64,000 bases of DNA, taken from contig JAKVCD010000013.1 in assembly GCA_022446815.1 (NCBI GenBank), positions 43,745-107,744 on the forward strand, read 5' to 3'. This document shows positions 43,721-52,545 of this stretch, piece by piece (position 1 is the stretch's first letter; each line of letters begins with the position of its first letter). The notes under the pieces are model-generated. The model saw only the letters and a list, made by a program, of their open reading frames with translations. It ran no database searches and had not been told where the DNA came from. The translations under genes and the position numbers were made by a program. Source of the DNA: Planctomycetota bacterium. Its GTDB lineage: Bacteria > Planctomycetota > UBA1135 > GCA-002686595.

Positions 43721-44812
43721 GTGCGGCTCGCCTTCGCAGGCGGCGGCACCGGCGGGCACATCGCCCCTGGCCGCCGCGTGCTCGAGGCGCTCGATGAGCG
43801 CCCGACAGACCTCGTCTGGTTTACGAGCGGGCGGGCGGTAGAAGATCGCGCGCTCACCGGGCTGGAGGAGAGCTTAGGGGGTGCTGGATGGGAGCGGGTT
43901 AAGGGCAAAATCGAGCCACCCGAAGGGGGTGCGCCTGGGCTCGCTCGCATCGCCCGGCGCCTCTTGCCAGAGGTCTGGAGCTCTAGAAAGAAGCTCAAAG
44001 AGCACGAGAGCCAGTTCCTCTTAGGCCTTGGGGGCTTCTCTGCGCTCGCGCCGGTCTTGGCCGCACGTAGCCTCGGGATCCCCTGCGGGTGGCTTGAGGT
44101 GAACACAGTGAGCGGGCGGGCAACTCGCGCCCTCGCCCCGCTCTGTCAGCAGGTCTGGCACGCTTGGGAGGAGACCTCCCGTGGGACCTCCGCCGACGAG
44201 GTCGTAGGGCCGCCACTGGCTGCTGAGCTGTTCCTAGAAGGTGACCCGGAGGAGGCTAAGGCGACGCGAGAGGGGCTGGGCTTCGACCCCGAGCGGCCCC
44301 TCTTGGTCATCTTAGGGGGTAGCCAAGGGGCCCTTGGCCTGAACCGCTTCATCGCCAGCCATGCCCAGGCGATCGTAGACGGGGGCCTGTCGGTCTTGCA
44401 TCAGTGCGGTCCCGGCCGAACAGGGGAGGGGGCAGGCGCTCTCGAGTCCTATCAGGCCGTAGAGTTCATCGAGGATGTCCCACGTCTCCTGGCTGCCGCG
44501 GAGCTGGCGCTCGCGAGGTCTGGGGCATCGACGGTCGCCGAGCTGGGGGCAGCGCGGCTCCCTGCGGTCTTCGTGCCACACCCGGCGAGCCCTGACAGGC
44601 ACCAGCACCGCAACGCAGCGCTCTTGGGGGCGGGGGCGAGGGTCGTGGACGAGCGTGATCTAGATGAGTCCTGCGCCCAGCTTCTCATCCAGCTGGGAGG
44701 GGCCGCTGGCGCCGAGGAGCGGGCCCAGATGCGCGCTGTCCTGAACGGCAAGGTCCCCCACGACGGCGCGGGCCGCGTGGCGCAGGCGCTCACCAAGCGG
44801 CTCTCTTCATAA
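43721..44812 (+). CDS. murG: UDP-GlcNAc--undecaprenyl-PP-MurNAc-pentapeptide transferase MurG
   Basis: 363 aa from GTG 43721. MurG converts lipid I to lipid II. The N-terminal loop AFAGGGTGGHIAPGRRVLEA is the MurG signature. LGIPCGWLEVN, VILGGSQGAL and RSGASTVAELGAARLPAVFV (donor-site motif) follow. The acceptor-region motif normally reading HEQN is WLEVN here, a departure shared by some PVC sequences to my recollection. Complete length. Confidence 0.93.
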   Translation: MRLAFAGGGTGGHIAPGRRVLEALDERPTDLVWFTSGRAVEDRALTGLEESLGGAGWERVKGKIEPPEGGAPGLARIARRLLPEVWSSRKKLKEHESQFLLGLGGFSALAPVLAARSLGIPCGWLEVNTVSGRATRALAPLCQQVWHAWEETSRGTSADEVVGPPLAAELFLEGDPEEAKATREGLGFDPERPLLVILGGSQGALGLNRFIASHAQAIVDGGLSVLHQCGPGRTGEGAGALESYQAVEFIEDVPRLLAAAELALARSGASTVAELGAARLPAVFVPHPASPDRHQHRNAALLGAGARVVDERDLDESCAQLLIQLGGAAGAEERAQMRAVLNGKVPHDGAGRVAQALTKRLSS

Positions 44813-44903
44813 GAGAGAGGCTTGGAGTGGAGGTCTTGTTTCGGTCGAATAGGCGCAGCCCAGCGAGCTGGGCTTGCGACAAGGAACAGGAGAGCCAAGC
44901 GAG

Positions 44904-46340
44904 ATGGATGAAGTGAAGAGTCAGGAGCGCCCGGTAGATGGGCCGGTCCATTTCCTCGGCGTCGGTGGTGCGGGTGTCTCGGGCGCCCTCCGTATCGCAC
45001 GCGCAGCAGGTGTCGAAGTCAGTGGCGCCGACCTCGCCTCGACTCGCTTCAGCGCGCTCCTCGAAGAGGAGGGCGTCTCCATCAGCTACGGTGCCCACAC
45101 GCTCCCCGAGCGCACGAGGCTCCTTGTTCGCTCCGCTGCGGTGCCCGTGACGGACCCCGCTTGCCAAGCAGCTGAAGCGCGAGGCGTTGAGGTGCTCAAG
45201 TACGCGCAGTTCCTCGGTCGGCTCTGTCCAGTTGGGCGTACGCTCGCTGTCGCAGGGACCCATGGGAAGACGACCGTCTCTTGGATGCTCTACCACGCCT
45301 TGCGCGGGGTCGCGCGTGAGACCGGTGGTCCCCAGCCCGGCGCGCTCGTTGGTGGCGTCTGCCAGCGTGAAGAGCGCAACGCCATCGCGCCTGAAGATGG
45401 TGGTAGCTTCGCCGTCGAGGCTTGTGAGTATGACCGCTCCTTCCTCCAGCTTGACCCGCGCGGAGCGATCATCACGAACCTCGAGGCAGACCACCTCGAC
45501 TACTACGGCACCTTCGAAGCGATCGAGGGAGCCTTCTCGCGCTTCGTTGACCGGATCGAAGACGACGGGCTCCTGGTCCTTGGTCCCGCGGTCTCGGAGG
45601 TCGTCGAGGTGAGCGCAGGCTGTGAGGTCTGGCGCATGGGGAAGGAGTTCCGAGTCGAGCTCTTGGGAGAGCGCCGAGGCCGCTTCCGCTTCCGTGTCTG
45701 TGGGCCGAAGTGGGCGACCCCTGAGGTCTCCCTCAAGGTCGCAGGTGAGTTCAACGTAGAGAACGCCGCCCTAGCGATCGCCCTCGCTGTCGGCCTCGCA
45801 GCCCGTGGGGGCAAGGTTGACGCAGCGGCTGCCGCGTTGGGAGCGGCGCAAGGGCTCATGGAGTTTGAGGGGGTCGAGCGCCGCTTTGAGCTCTGGGGTG
45901 AGGAGGAGGACGTGCGCGTATATCACGACTACGCCCACCATCCTACGGAGGTCCGCGTGACGCTTGAGACCGCGCGGCGCGTGCTCCCCAAGCGCGAGCT
46001 GCACGTGCTCTTCCAACCGCATCAGCACAGCCGCACGGCGCGCTTCCTGCCCGACTTCGTCGAGAGCCTGCGTGGCGCTGATCGGGTCGTCATCGCAGAC
46101 GTCTATGGCGCGCGCGCTCACATCGACTCGGAGAGCGCGGGTGCAGAAGAGCTCGTTAGGCGCTTAGGTCTCGCGGGTGTGGACGCTGTCTTAGGGGGGC
46201 CGCTCGCAGAGAGCGTCACAGCCTCTGTGGAAGGCCTGCGGGCTGGTAGCGGACTCTTAGTGTTGGGTGCTGGTGACGTGGATGGAGTCCGTGAAGAGCT
46301 GCTCGAGCGACTGGCCGTGCGCAGCGCTGCCCTCAGCTGA
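44904..46340 (+). CDS. murC: UDP-MurNAc--L-alanine ligase MurC
   Basis: 478 aa from ATG 44904; a TTG at 44874 is the only other plausible start. MurC adds the first amino acid to UDP-MurNAc. FLGVGGAGVSGALRIARAAG is the N-terminal Rossmann signature, VAGTHGKTTVSWML the ATP loop, YDRSFLQLDP and TNLEADHLDYYG follow, and HDYAHHPTEVRVTL the C-terminal motif. The 91-bp gap after murG is the largest in this part of the cluster. Overlaps murB by 59 bp. Confidence 0.96.
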   Translation: MDEVKSQERPVDGPVHFLGVGGAGVSGALRIARAAGVEVSGADLASTRFSALLEEEGVSISYGAHTLPERTRLLVRSAAVPVTDPACQAAEARGVEVLKYAQFLGRLCPVGRTLAVAGTHGKTTVSWMLYHALRGVARETGGPQPGALVGGVCQREERNAIAPEDGGSFAVEACEYDRSFLQLDPRGAIITNLEADHLDYYGTFEAIEGAFSRFVDRIEDDGLLVLGPAVSEVVEVSAGCEVWRMGKEFRVELLGERRGRFRFRVCGPKWATPEVSLKVAGEFNVENAALAIALAVGLAARGGKVDAAAAALGAAQGLMEFEGVERRFELWGEEEDVRVYHDYAHHPTEVRVTLETARRVLPKRELHVLFQPHQHSRTARFLPDFVESLRGADRVVIADVYGARAHIDSESAGAEELVRRLGLAGVDAVLGGPLAESVTASVEGLRAGSGLLVLGAGDVDGVREELLERLAVRSAALS

Positions 46341-47367
46341 GCTCGGGGCTCGCACGACCCTCAAGGTCGGCGGCGCTGTCGAGTGGCTGGTGGAGCCCAA
46401 GACGCCCGAAGAGCTCGTCGCGGCTGTAGCGCATGCGCGAGAGGCGGAGCTAGACGTGCGCGTCCTCGGAGGCGGCGCGAACCTGTTGATCGTTCCCGAG
46501 GTGCTCCCGGGCTGCGTGATCTCCACGGAGCTCTTGAACCGCACCTTCAGGCCAACCGATCTAGAGGCCGGCGGCGAGCTCGATGGGAGCGACGCGCCCC
46601 TCGCGAGGGTCGCGCCTGAGCTCGCAAGTGATGACCCGAGGCTGGTCCTCTGGGCCGGCGCGCGCTTACAGGGCCTGGTGCGGACCGCATATCAGCTCGG
46701 GCTACGCGGAGCGGAGCTTTTGAGCGGGGTCCCTGGGCACGTCGGAGGCGCGCTCGCCATGAACGCTGGCAGCCGTGATTGGGGCTTCTGGGATCAAGTC
46801 GAGAGGGTCTGGCTCTTGGATCCGGCGACAGGAGAGGTCTCTGAGCGCGCGCGCGATGAATGTGCGCCCAGCTACCGAAACGGCAATCTGCAAGGGAAGA
46901 TCGCCCTGGCCTGCGTGCTGCGCTTCGAGCCAGATGACAAGGCGGTCTTGAAGGCTGAGGCGGATGACTATTTGCGCGCAAAGTGCGCAGCCCAGCCAGT
47001 CACAGAGCGCAGCGCAGGTTGCGTCTGGAAGAACCCCGACCCAGAGCTCTCTGACGGGCGCGGCGCGGGGAAGCTCGTCGATGACCTCGGGCTCACAGGT
47101 TTGAGGCTCGGGCGAGCGATGGTGAGCCCCCGGCACGGGAACTTTGTGCTGAACGCGGGGGAGGCGACTGGGGTCGAGGTGCTCGCGCTGATCGAAGAGA
47201 TCGAGGCGCGTGTCCTAGACGCTACGGGGATCGAGCTCAAACGAGAGGTCTGCCTCTGGGAGTCCACGAAGGACGATACAGGGGGAGGGCCAGACGACAG
47301 GATCGGGTATTCTTCACAGACCTCCGGCCCCGAGGGCGGGCCTGAGGGCTCGGGCGCGTCAGGTTGA
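46282..47367 (+). CDS. murB: UDP-N-acetylenolpyruvoylglucosamine reductase MurB
   Basis: 361 aa from ATG 46282, inside the end of murC. MurB makes UDP-MurNAc using FAD and NADPH. FAD motifs are RVLGGGANLLI and LSGVPGHVGGALAMNAGSRD. PSYRNGNL holds the conserved Tyr/Arg. The catalytic Ser in the GSxFKNP motif is Cys here (GCVWKNPDPELS), and the C-terminal Glu is in LKREVCLWE. There is no third-domain YRFN insert, so it is of the type II form. A Ser-to-Cys change is known to be tolerated in some MurB homologues. Confidence 0.93.
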   Translation: MESVKSCSSDWPCAALPSAELGARTTLKVGGAVEWLVEPKTPEELVAAVAHAREAELDVRVLGGGANLLIVPEVLPGCVISTELLNRTFRPTDLEAGGELDGSDAPLARVAPELASDDPRLVLWAGARLQGLVRTAYQLGLRGAELLSGVPGHVGGALAMNAGSRDWGFWDQVERVWLLDPATGEVSERARDECAPSYRNGNLQGKIALACVLRFEPDDKAVLKAEADDYLRAKCAAQPVTERSAGCVWKNPDPELSDGRGAGKLVDDLGLTGLRLGRAMVSPRHGNFVLNAGEATGVEVLALIEEIEARVLDATGIELKREVCLWESTKDDTGGGPDDRIGYSSQTSGPEGGPEGSGASG

Positions 47368-47408
47368 CGCGTCGAGTTCAATCCAGCCCGAAAGGAACTG
47401 AGCGAGCC

Positions 47409-49178
47409 ATGTCCGACAATGGCGCGGCTTCCCAAGTGGGGGAGCCCTTTCCGCTTTCCACCCTCCGTCACTCCGTCGCGCACCTGATGGCATCGGCTGT
47501 CGGGAAGCTCTATCCAGGAGTGCAGTACGGCATAGGCCCCTCGATCGAGCACGGGTTCTACTACGACTTCGAGTTCCCCGAGCCGATCACGGAGAAGGAC
47601 CTTAAGCGCATCGAGAAGGAGATGCGCAAGATCGCCAAGCGGGACAAGGAGATCGTCTGCGAGTCTCTGACCCGTGATGAAGCCAAGGCGAAGCTCCAAG
47701 CTGGCGGACAGGAGTACAAGGTCGAGCTCCTCGATTCGATCCCCGAGGACGAGGCGATCACCTTCTATGGACATGGCGAGTGGGCGGACCTCTGCGAGGG
47801 TCCCCACATTGACCGCATGGACCGGGAGTATCACTTCAAGCTCCTCAACCTCGCTGGAGCCTACTGGCGAGGGGATGAGAACAACCCGATGCTGCAGCGC
47901 ATCTACGGGACGGCCTTCTGGACGAAGGAAGAGCTCGAGCAGCACCTCGAGTGGTTGGAGAAGGCGAAGGAGTCGGATCACCGGAAGATCGGGACGGAGA
48001 TGGACCTCTTCAGCGTCCACGCGGACGTCGGCGGCGGGCTCGTCTTCTGGCACCCGAACCTCGGCGTCGTGCGGCACTGCCTCGAGCAGTTCTGGTGGGA
48101 GCTGCATACGAAGGCTGGCTACAAGCCCGTGTATACCCCGCACATCTCACGCGAGGCGCTCTTCAACGTCTCTGGTCACCTCGAGAACTACGGCGAGATG
48201 ATGTATTCGCCCATGGCCATCGACGAGCAGCCCTTCCGGGTGAAGCCGATGAACTGCCCTGGCCACATCATGATCTACAAGAACCGCGGGCGCTCGTACC
48301 GTGAGCTGCCGTTGCGGTGGGCAGAGCTCGGCAACGTCTACCGCTACGAACGCTCTGGGCAGCTTCATGGGATGTTGAGAGTGCGCGGCTTCACCCAAGA
48401 CGACGCGCATATCTTCTGTACGCCAGAGCAGCTCGCGGAAGAGATCGCTGGCGTCTGCCGCCTGACCAACACGATCCTCGAGACATTCGGCTTCGAGTAC
48501 ACGGCCTACCTCGCGACCCGACCCGCTGACAAGACCATCGGCGAGGCGGAGGTGTGGGATCGCGCTACGGAGGCGCTCAAAGAGGCGGCCGATTCAGTCG
48601 GGCTCCCGCTCGAGCTCGACGAGGGCGGCGGGGCCTTCTACGGCCCAAAGATCGACTACAAGATCCGAGACGCCTTCGGCCGCGAGTGGCAGAACTCCAC
48701 GATCCAGTGTGACTTCAACCTGCCTGAGCGCTTTGACATGTCCTTCTCAGACGCAGACGGCGAGCTGAAGCGACCGATCATGGTGCACCGCGCGATCTTC
48801 GGGAGCCTCGAGCGCTTCGTCGGCGGCCTGATCGAGCACTTCTCAGGGAACTTCCCCGTGTGGTGCTCGCCGACTCAGGTGGCTCTGATCCCGATCCGCG
48901 AGGAGCAGGCAGACTACTGCCGTGAGCTCGAGCGACAGCTCTTAGAGCGCATGGCGAGGGTGGACTGCATGACCGCGCCGGGTCATATGAACAAGAAGAT
49001 CAAAGAGGCGCAGAAGCACAAGGTGCCCTTCCAGCTGATTGTGGGTGACCGCGAGGTGGAGGAAAAGACCGTCGCGATCCGCCGGCGCGGAACGCGCGAG
49101 CAAGAGGTCGTGCCCTTCGCTGAGTTCCTCGAGCTCTTCGACCGCCTGGTTGAGACGAAGAGCCGCGAGCTGCGTTGA
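47409..49178 (+). CDS. thrS: Threonyl-tRNA synthetase lacking the TGS domain
   Basis: 589 aa from ATG 47409, with a GGAA-type site before it. It charges tRNA-Thr. The editing domain (HSVAHLMASAVGKLYPG, YYDFEF, HGEWADLCEGPHI) is intact. The class II catalytic core has MNCPGHIMIY (zinc Cys), ERSGQLHGMLRVRGFTQDDA and MVHRAIFGSLERF, followed by the anticodon domain. The N-terminal TGS domain of the usual 640-aa enzyme is missing. It follows murB by 41 bp, and a sulfatase overlaps its stop. Confidence 0.95.
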   Translation: MSDNGAASQVGEPFPLSTLRHSVAHLMASAVGKLYPGVQYGIGPSIEHGFYYDFEFPEPITEKDLKRIEKEMRKIAKRDKEIVCESLTRDEAKAKLQAGGQEYKVELLDSIPEDEAITFYGHGEWADLCEGPHIDRMDREYHFKLLNLAGAYWRGDENNPMLQRIYGTAFWTKEELEQHLEWLEKAKESDHRKIGTEMDLFSVHADVGGGLVFWHPNLGVVRHCLEQFWWELHTKAGYKPVYTPHISREALFNVSGHLENYGEMMYSPMAIDEQPFRVKPMNCPGHIMIYKNRGRSYRELPLRWAELGNVYRYERSGQLHGMLRVRGFTQDDAHIFCTPEQLAEEIAGVCRLTNTILETFGFEYTAYLATRPADKTIGEAEVWDRATEALKEAADSVGLPLELDEGGGAFYGPKIDYKIRDAFGREWQNSTIQCDFNLPERFDMSFSDADGELKRPIMVHRAIFGSLERFVGGLIEHFSGNFPVWCSPTQVALIPIREEQADYCRELERQLLERMARVDCMTAPGHMNKKIKEAQKHKVPFQLIVGDREVEEKTVAIRRRGTREQEVVPFAEFLELFDRLVETKSRELR

Positions 49179-50611
49179 TGCGAGCGCGCGCGCTGCTGCT
49201 GACGTTCGCCCTCTTCGCGGGGGCGTGCGCCGACGAGGCGCCTCCTGTGCGCCCGCACGTCGTCTTCATCTCCGTCGATGACCTCCTCCCGCAGCTCGGC
49301 TGCTATGGAGTCGGCGACGCCCACACCCCAAACATCGACTCCCTCGCCATGGAGGGGGCGCTCTTCCAAGGCGCCTATGCGCAGTTCGCGCAGTGCGGCC
49401 CGTCTCGTGCCTCCGTCCTCACGGGGCTGCTGCCTGAGCGCTGCGGGGTCTTGAGGAATGACGCCGACTACCGAGCGACGATCGGAGACCAGCTGGTCTT
49501 GCCGGAGCTCTTCCGCGAGGCGGGCTATCGCTCTCTCTCACTCGGCAAGGTGCACCACGGCTACGGCGCTTCAGATGATGAGCGCGCTTGGAGTGAGGCT
49601 CCATGGCGCCCCGAGCGGTGGCAGCGTTGGTACGCCAGCGAAGAGGCGAGGGCGACTCAGCGGGCTGCAGAGGCTGAGGTGCCTGAGGCGCAGCGGAGCT
49701 TCGTGCGAGCTGTGATCGAAGATCACGCAGACGTGGATGACAGCGAGTTCCCAGACGCGCTGATCGCGGAGGAGGCGATCCGCCTGATCGAGGAACACTC
49801 GAGGGAGGGAGCGCGAGCTGGAGAGCGGCTCTTCCTCGCTGTGGGCTTCTTGAAGCCGCACCTGCCCTTCGTCTCGCCCCAGCGCTTCTGGGATATACAT
49901 GAGGGGACGAACCGTGTGCTTCAAGGCAAGGCACCTCGCGGCGCGCCAGGGCTCGCGCTTCATGACTCGCCTGAGCTTCGCGCCTACCTCGACGTCCCCA
50001 ACGAGGGGCCGTTCTCCGCTGACTTAGCGACCCGGCTTCTGCGCGGCTATCGAGCTTGCGCGAGCTTCGTCGACGCTCAAATCGGGAGGGTCATGGCTGC
50101 GCTCGAAGAGCACGGCATGTCTGAGGAGACCATCGTCGTCTTATGGGGAGACCATGGCTGGCACTTCAATGAGCTCGGGCTCTGGGCCAAGCAGACGAAC
50201 TTTGAGCAGGCGCTCAGGGTGCCGCTCCTCATCCGAGGTGGGGGCGTCCGCGCTGGCGAAGTGAGAGAGCTCGTTGAGCTCGTCGACATCTATCCGACCT
50301 TAGCCTCACTAGCGGGGCTTGAGGCGCCGCTGGGGTTGGACGGTCGTGACCTCTCGTTGCCGCTGCGCAGCGGTGAGTGGCCAGAAGAGAGGCTCGCACC
50401 TCGATCTCAGTATCCACGCCAAGGGGCGATGGGGCGCAGCGTCAGGGACGCTGAGAGACGCTACACGGAGTGGGAGCGTGACGGCGAAGTCATCGCGACT
50501 GAGCTCTATGAGGCGCGGCCTGGAGTCAACGAAGAGCGCAACCTCGCGAGAGACAAGCCCCAGGAGCTCACGCAGATGCGGGCGCTCTTACGCGCGAGAT
50601 TCAAGCTGTGA
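49178..50611 (+). CDS. Sulfatase, iduronate-2-sulfatase-like
   Basis: 477 aa from ATG 49178 (TTG 49175 is also possible), coupled to thrS. The leader LLLTFALFAGAC looks like a lipoprotein signal with Cys17-18. FISVDDLLPQLGCYG begins the metal site, and CGPSRASVLTG is the Cys-type sulfatase motif CxPSR, whose Cys is converted to formylglycine. LWGDHGWHFNE supplies further metal ligands. The family cleaves sulfate esters of sulfated polysaccharides, abundant in marine Planctomycetota. No anaerobic maturase gene is in the window. Confidence 0.92.
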   Translation: MRARALLLTFALFAGACADEAPPVRPHVVFISVDDLLPQLGCYGVGDAHTPNIDSLAMEGALFQGAYAQFAQCGPSRASVLTGLLPERCGVLRNDADYRATIGDQLVLPELFREAGYRSLSLGKVHHGYGASDDERAWSEAPWRPERWQRWYASEEARATQRAAEAEVPEAQRSFVRAVIEDHADVDDSEFPDALIAEEAIRLIEEHSREGARAGERLFLAVGFLKPHLPFVSPQRFWDIHEGTNRVLQGKAPRGAPGLALHDSPELRAYLDVPNEGPFSADLATRLLRGYRACASFVDAQIGRVMAALEEHGMSEETIVVLWGDHGWHFNELGLWAKQTNFEQALRVPLLIRGGGVRAGEVRELVELVDIYPTLASLAGLEAPLGLDGRDLSLPLRSGEWPEERLAPRSQYPRQGAMGRSVRDAERRYTEWERDGEVIATELYEARPGVNEERNLARDKPQELTQMRALLRARFKL

Positions 50612-50702
50612 GAGAGACGTCGTTGGAAGGAGACGCTGCCTCGTTGACTCATAGAATCTTCACTCTCTGCCTCACTCCCAGCCATGAAGTAAGGAGCCCA
50701 GG

Positions 50703-51497
50703 ATGACACCCAATGAAGCGCTGAATCCGCTCCGCTCTCTCAAGGCGACCTTTGAGGCGATGGCACTTCAACCTGCCTTGCTTTGGGGAGGCGCGCTCCT
50801 CTTGATCTTCATCGACCAGATCACCGGGGTCGGGTTTCAGTTCACCGAGCCCGCGCTCAGGGCAGGCGGTAGAGAGCTCCTCGTCATCATTATCGCTGGG
50901 GCTTGTGTCGTGGGCTTGGGCTCCTTTCTGCTGTCGACCTGGCTCGTCTCAGGCCTCTTCCTCAACTTTCGGTCTGTCGCTTGGCGAGGGGAGCCCACCG
51001 AGGGTGGCCTCTTTGATCATGAGGGGAAGTTCATCCCGCTCTTGCTCACGAGGATGTTGGTAATCATCGGCTCTCTGATCCTCGCCCTCCCTGGGGCGGC
51101 TCTGATCGCGCTCTTGGCTTTCGCAGGAGGGGATTCCTTGGACAGTGGGAGCCCTCTCGCCATCGCAGGCTTCGTGCTGGCTGTCATCGTCATTTATATG
51201 CTCATCCTGCTCCTGGTGATCGGGCTCGCCTTCGCAGAGAGCGCCGTGATCTATGAAGAGCTGCGGCCGACTGAGGCGCTCAAGCGCTCATGGAGTCTTG
51301 CTAGCGGGCGCCGCTGGCGCTTCCTCTTGTTCTTCTTCATCAACGGGCTCTTTGCTCTATCAGGAATCCTGCTGTGTTGCGTAGGTGTCTTTGCGACCTC
51401 CGCGATCACGCGTCTCGCGACGGCTGAGGCCTTCCTTCAGCTAACAGCGGCATCTCGAGCGTCAAGTGATGGCAGCCAGCCAGCTCAACTTGATTGA
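50703..51497 (+). CDS. Multi-pass membrane protein, tandem paralogue 1
   Basis: 264 aa with AAGGAG 6 nt before its ATG. About six hydrophobic segments: PALLWGGALLLIFI, LVIIIAGACVVGLGSFLL and LFFFINGLFALSGILLCCVG among them. The C-terminus LLCCVGVFATSAITRLATAEAFLQ closely matches the next gene, as does the start EALNPLRSLKATFEAMALQPA. No family is recognised with confidence; the layout recalls DUF975-like membrane proteins. Confidence 0.78.
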   Translation: MTPNEALNPLRSLKATFEAMALQPALLWGGALLLIFIDQITGVGFQFTEPALRAGGRELLVIIIAGACVVGLGSFLLSTWLVSGLFLNFRSVAWRGEPTEGGLFDHEGKFIPLLLTRMLVIIGSLILALPGAALIALLAFAGGDSLDSGSPLAIAGFVLAVIVIYMLILLLVIGLAFAESAVIYEELRPTEALKRSWSLASGRRWRFLLFFFINGLFALSGILLCCVGVFATSAITRLATAEAFLQLTAASRASSDGSQPAQLD

Positions 51498-51608
51498 GCG
51501 CGAGCTCGGGGGAGCGCGATTGAGCTAGCGGAAGAGTTCTTTTGACTCTCGGAGGTCGGGTGCGGCAGGCTCTTGGCCCACTCACGTCTCGAAAGAGGAG
51601 AAGACGAC

Positions 51609-52442
51609 ATGGAGTTTAAGCAGGCCTTTGACCCTATCCGCTCGCTGAAGGAGACCTTCGCGGCGATGAACCTCGCTCCAGCGCAGCTTTGGGGTGGGGG
51701 GATCCTCCTCGTCTTCTTGGACGGATGTACCAGCAACACGGTTCAGGGCGGAGAGGGCATGCCCATGCCTGAAGAGCTCCTCTTCATTTTGCTCTGTGTG
51801 GGCTGTGCACTCGGCCTGATCGCGTTCCTCGCTTCGACTTGGTTCCATCCTGCGGTCTTCCACAACTTGAAGAGCGCTGTAGAGACTGGGGCGCCAGATG
51901 AGCGCAGCTTCACAGATCACAGGGGGCTCTTCGTTCCGCTGCTTCTCTGCAGGCTCTTGAAGGGGGTCATCCAAGTGGGAATCACCCTGCTCGTCATGAG
52001 CCCCTTTATTGCGGCGTTCATCGTCATGTCGGAGTCAGGAGATGAGAGGCTCGGGAGCATTCTGTTAATCGGCTCCCTGTTGTTCTTCTTGCTTGTCGGA
52101 CTCCCGACCCTCATCTACCTCACTCTCGGCGTGGCGCTCATGCCAGAGCTCGTCCTCTACTCTGGGGCCTCACCTGGAGAGTCGCTGGCACGCGCTTGGC
52201 GGTTGGCGAGCGGAAGGCGCTGGCAGCTCCTGCTCTACTCGCTCGTCACGGGCCTCTTCTCGATCTTAGGCTTCTTGCTGTGTTGCGTAGGTGTCATTGC
52301 GACCTCTGCGATCGCGAGGCTCGCTTGGGGCGAGGCCTTCCTCCGTTGGACCGACGGCGGCGTGCTCGTGACCGCATCTGAGATGGGCGACTCTGCTGGA
52401 CCCCCGGAAGATGACGACCTCTTCGTTGAGCGAGAGGCCTAG
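51609..52442 (+). CDS. Multi-pass membrane protein, tandem paralogue 2
   Basis: 277 aa from ATG 51609, with an AGAGGAG site upstream. It parallels the preceding gene along its length: DPIRSLKETFAAMNLAPAQLWGGG at the start (shown in part) and ASGRRWQLLLYSLVTGLF, then LLCCVGVIATSAIARLAWGE at the end. The tandem pair looks like a local duplication. A TTGACTC sequence lies 60-70 bp upstream of both copies. Function unknown. Confidence 0.78.
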   Translation: MEFKQAFDPIRSLKETFAAMNLAPAQLWGGGILLVFLDGCTSNTVQGGEGMPMPEELLFILLCVGCALGLIAFLASTWFHPAVFHNLKSAVETGAPDERSFTDHRGLFVPLLLCRLLKGVIQVGITLLVMSPFIAAFIVMSESGDERLGSILLIGSLLFFLLVGLPTLIYLTLGVALMPELVLYSGASPGESLARAWRLASGRRWQLLLYSLVTGLFSILGFLLCCVGVIATSAIARLAWGEAFLRWTDGGVLVTASEMGDSAGPPEDDDLFVEREA

Positions 52443-52545
52443 CTTCGAGAGGAGAGCGCGGAGATTCAGGCGCTCTCTCGCCTCTCGTGAGGCGTAAGTC
52501 CAGTCTGATTTGACGGGCTTCGGGCTCCTGGGGCACTCTCTAGGC

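Noticed and set aside
46968..48143. 391-codon minus-strand frame across murB/thrS
   Set aside because: It is antisense to two genes with complete catalytic motifs.
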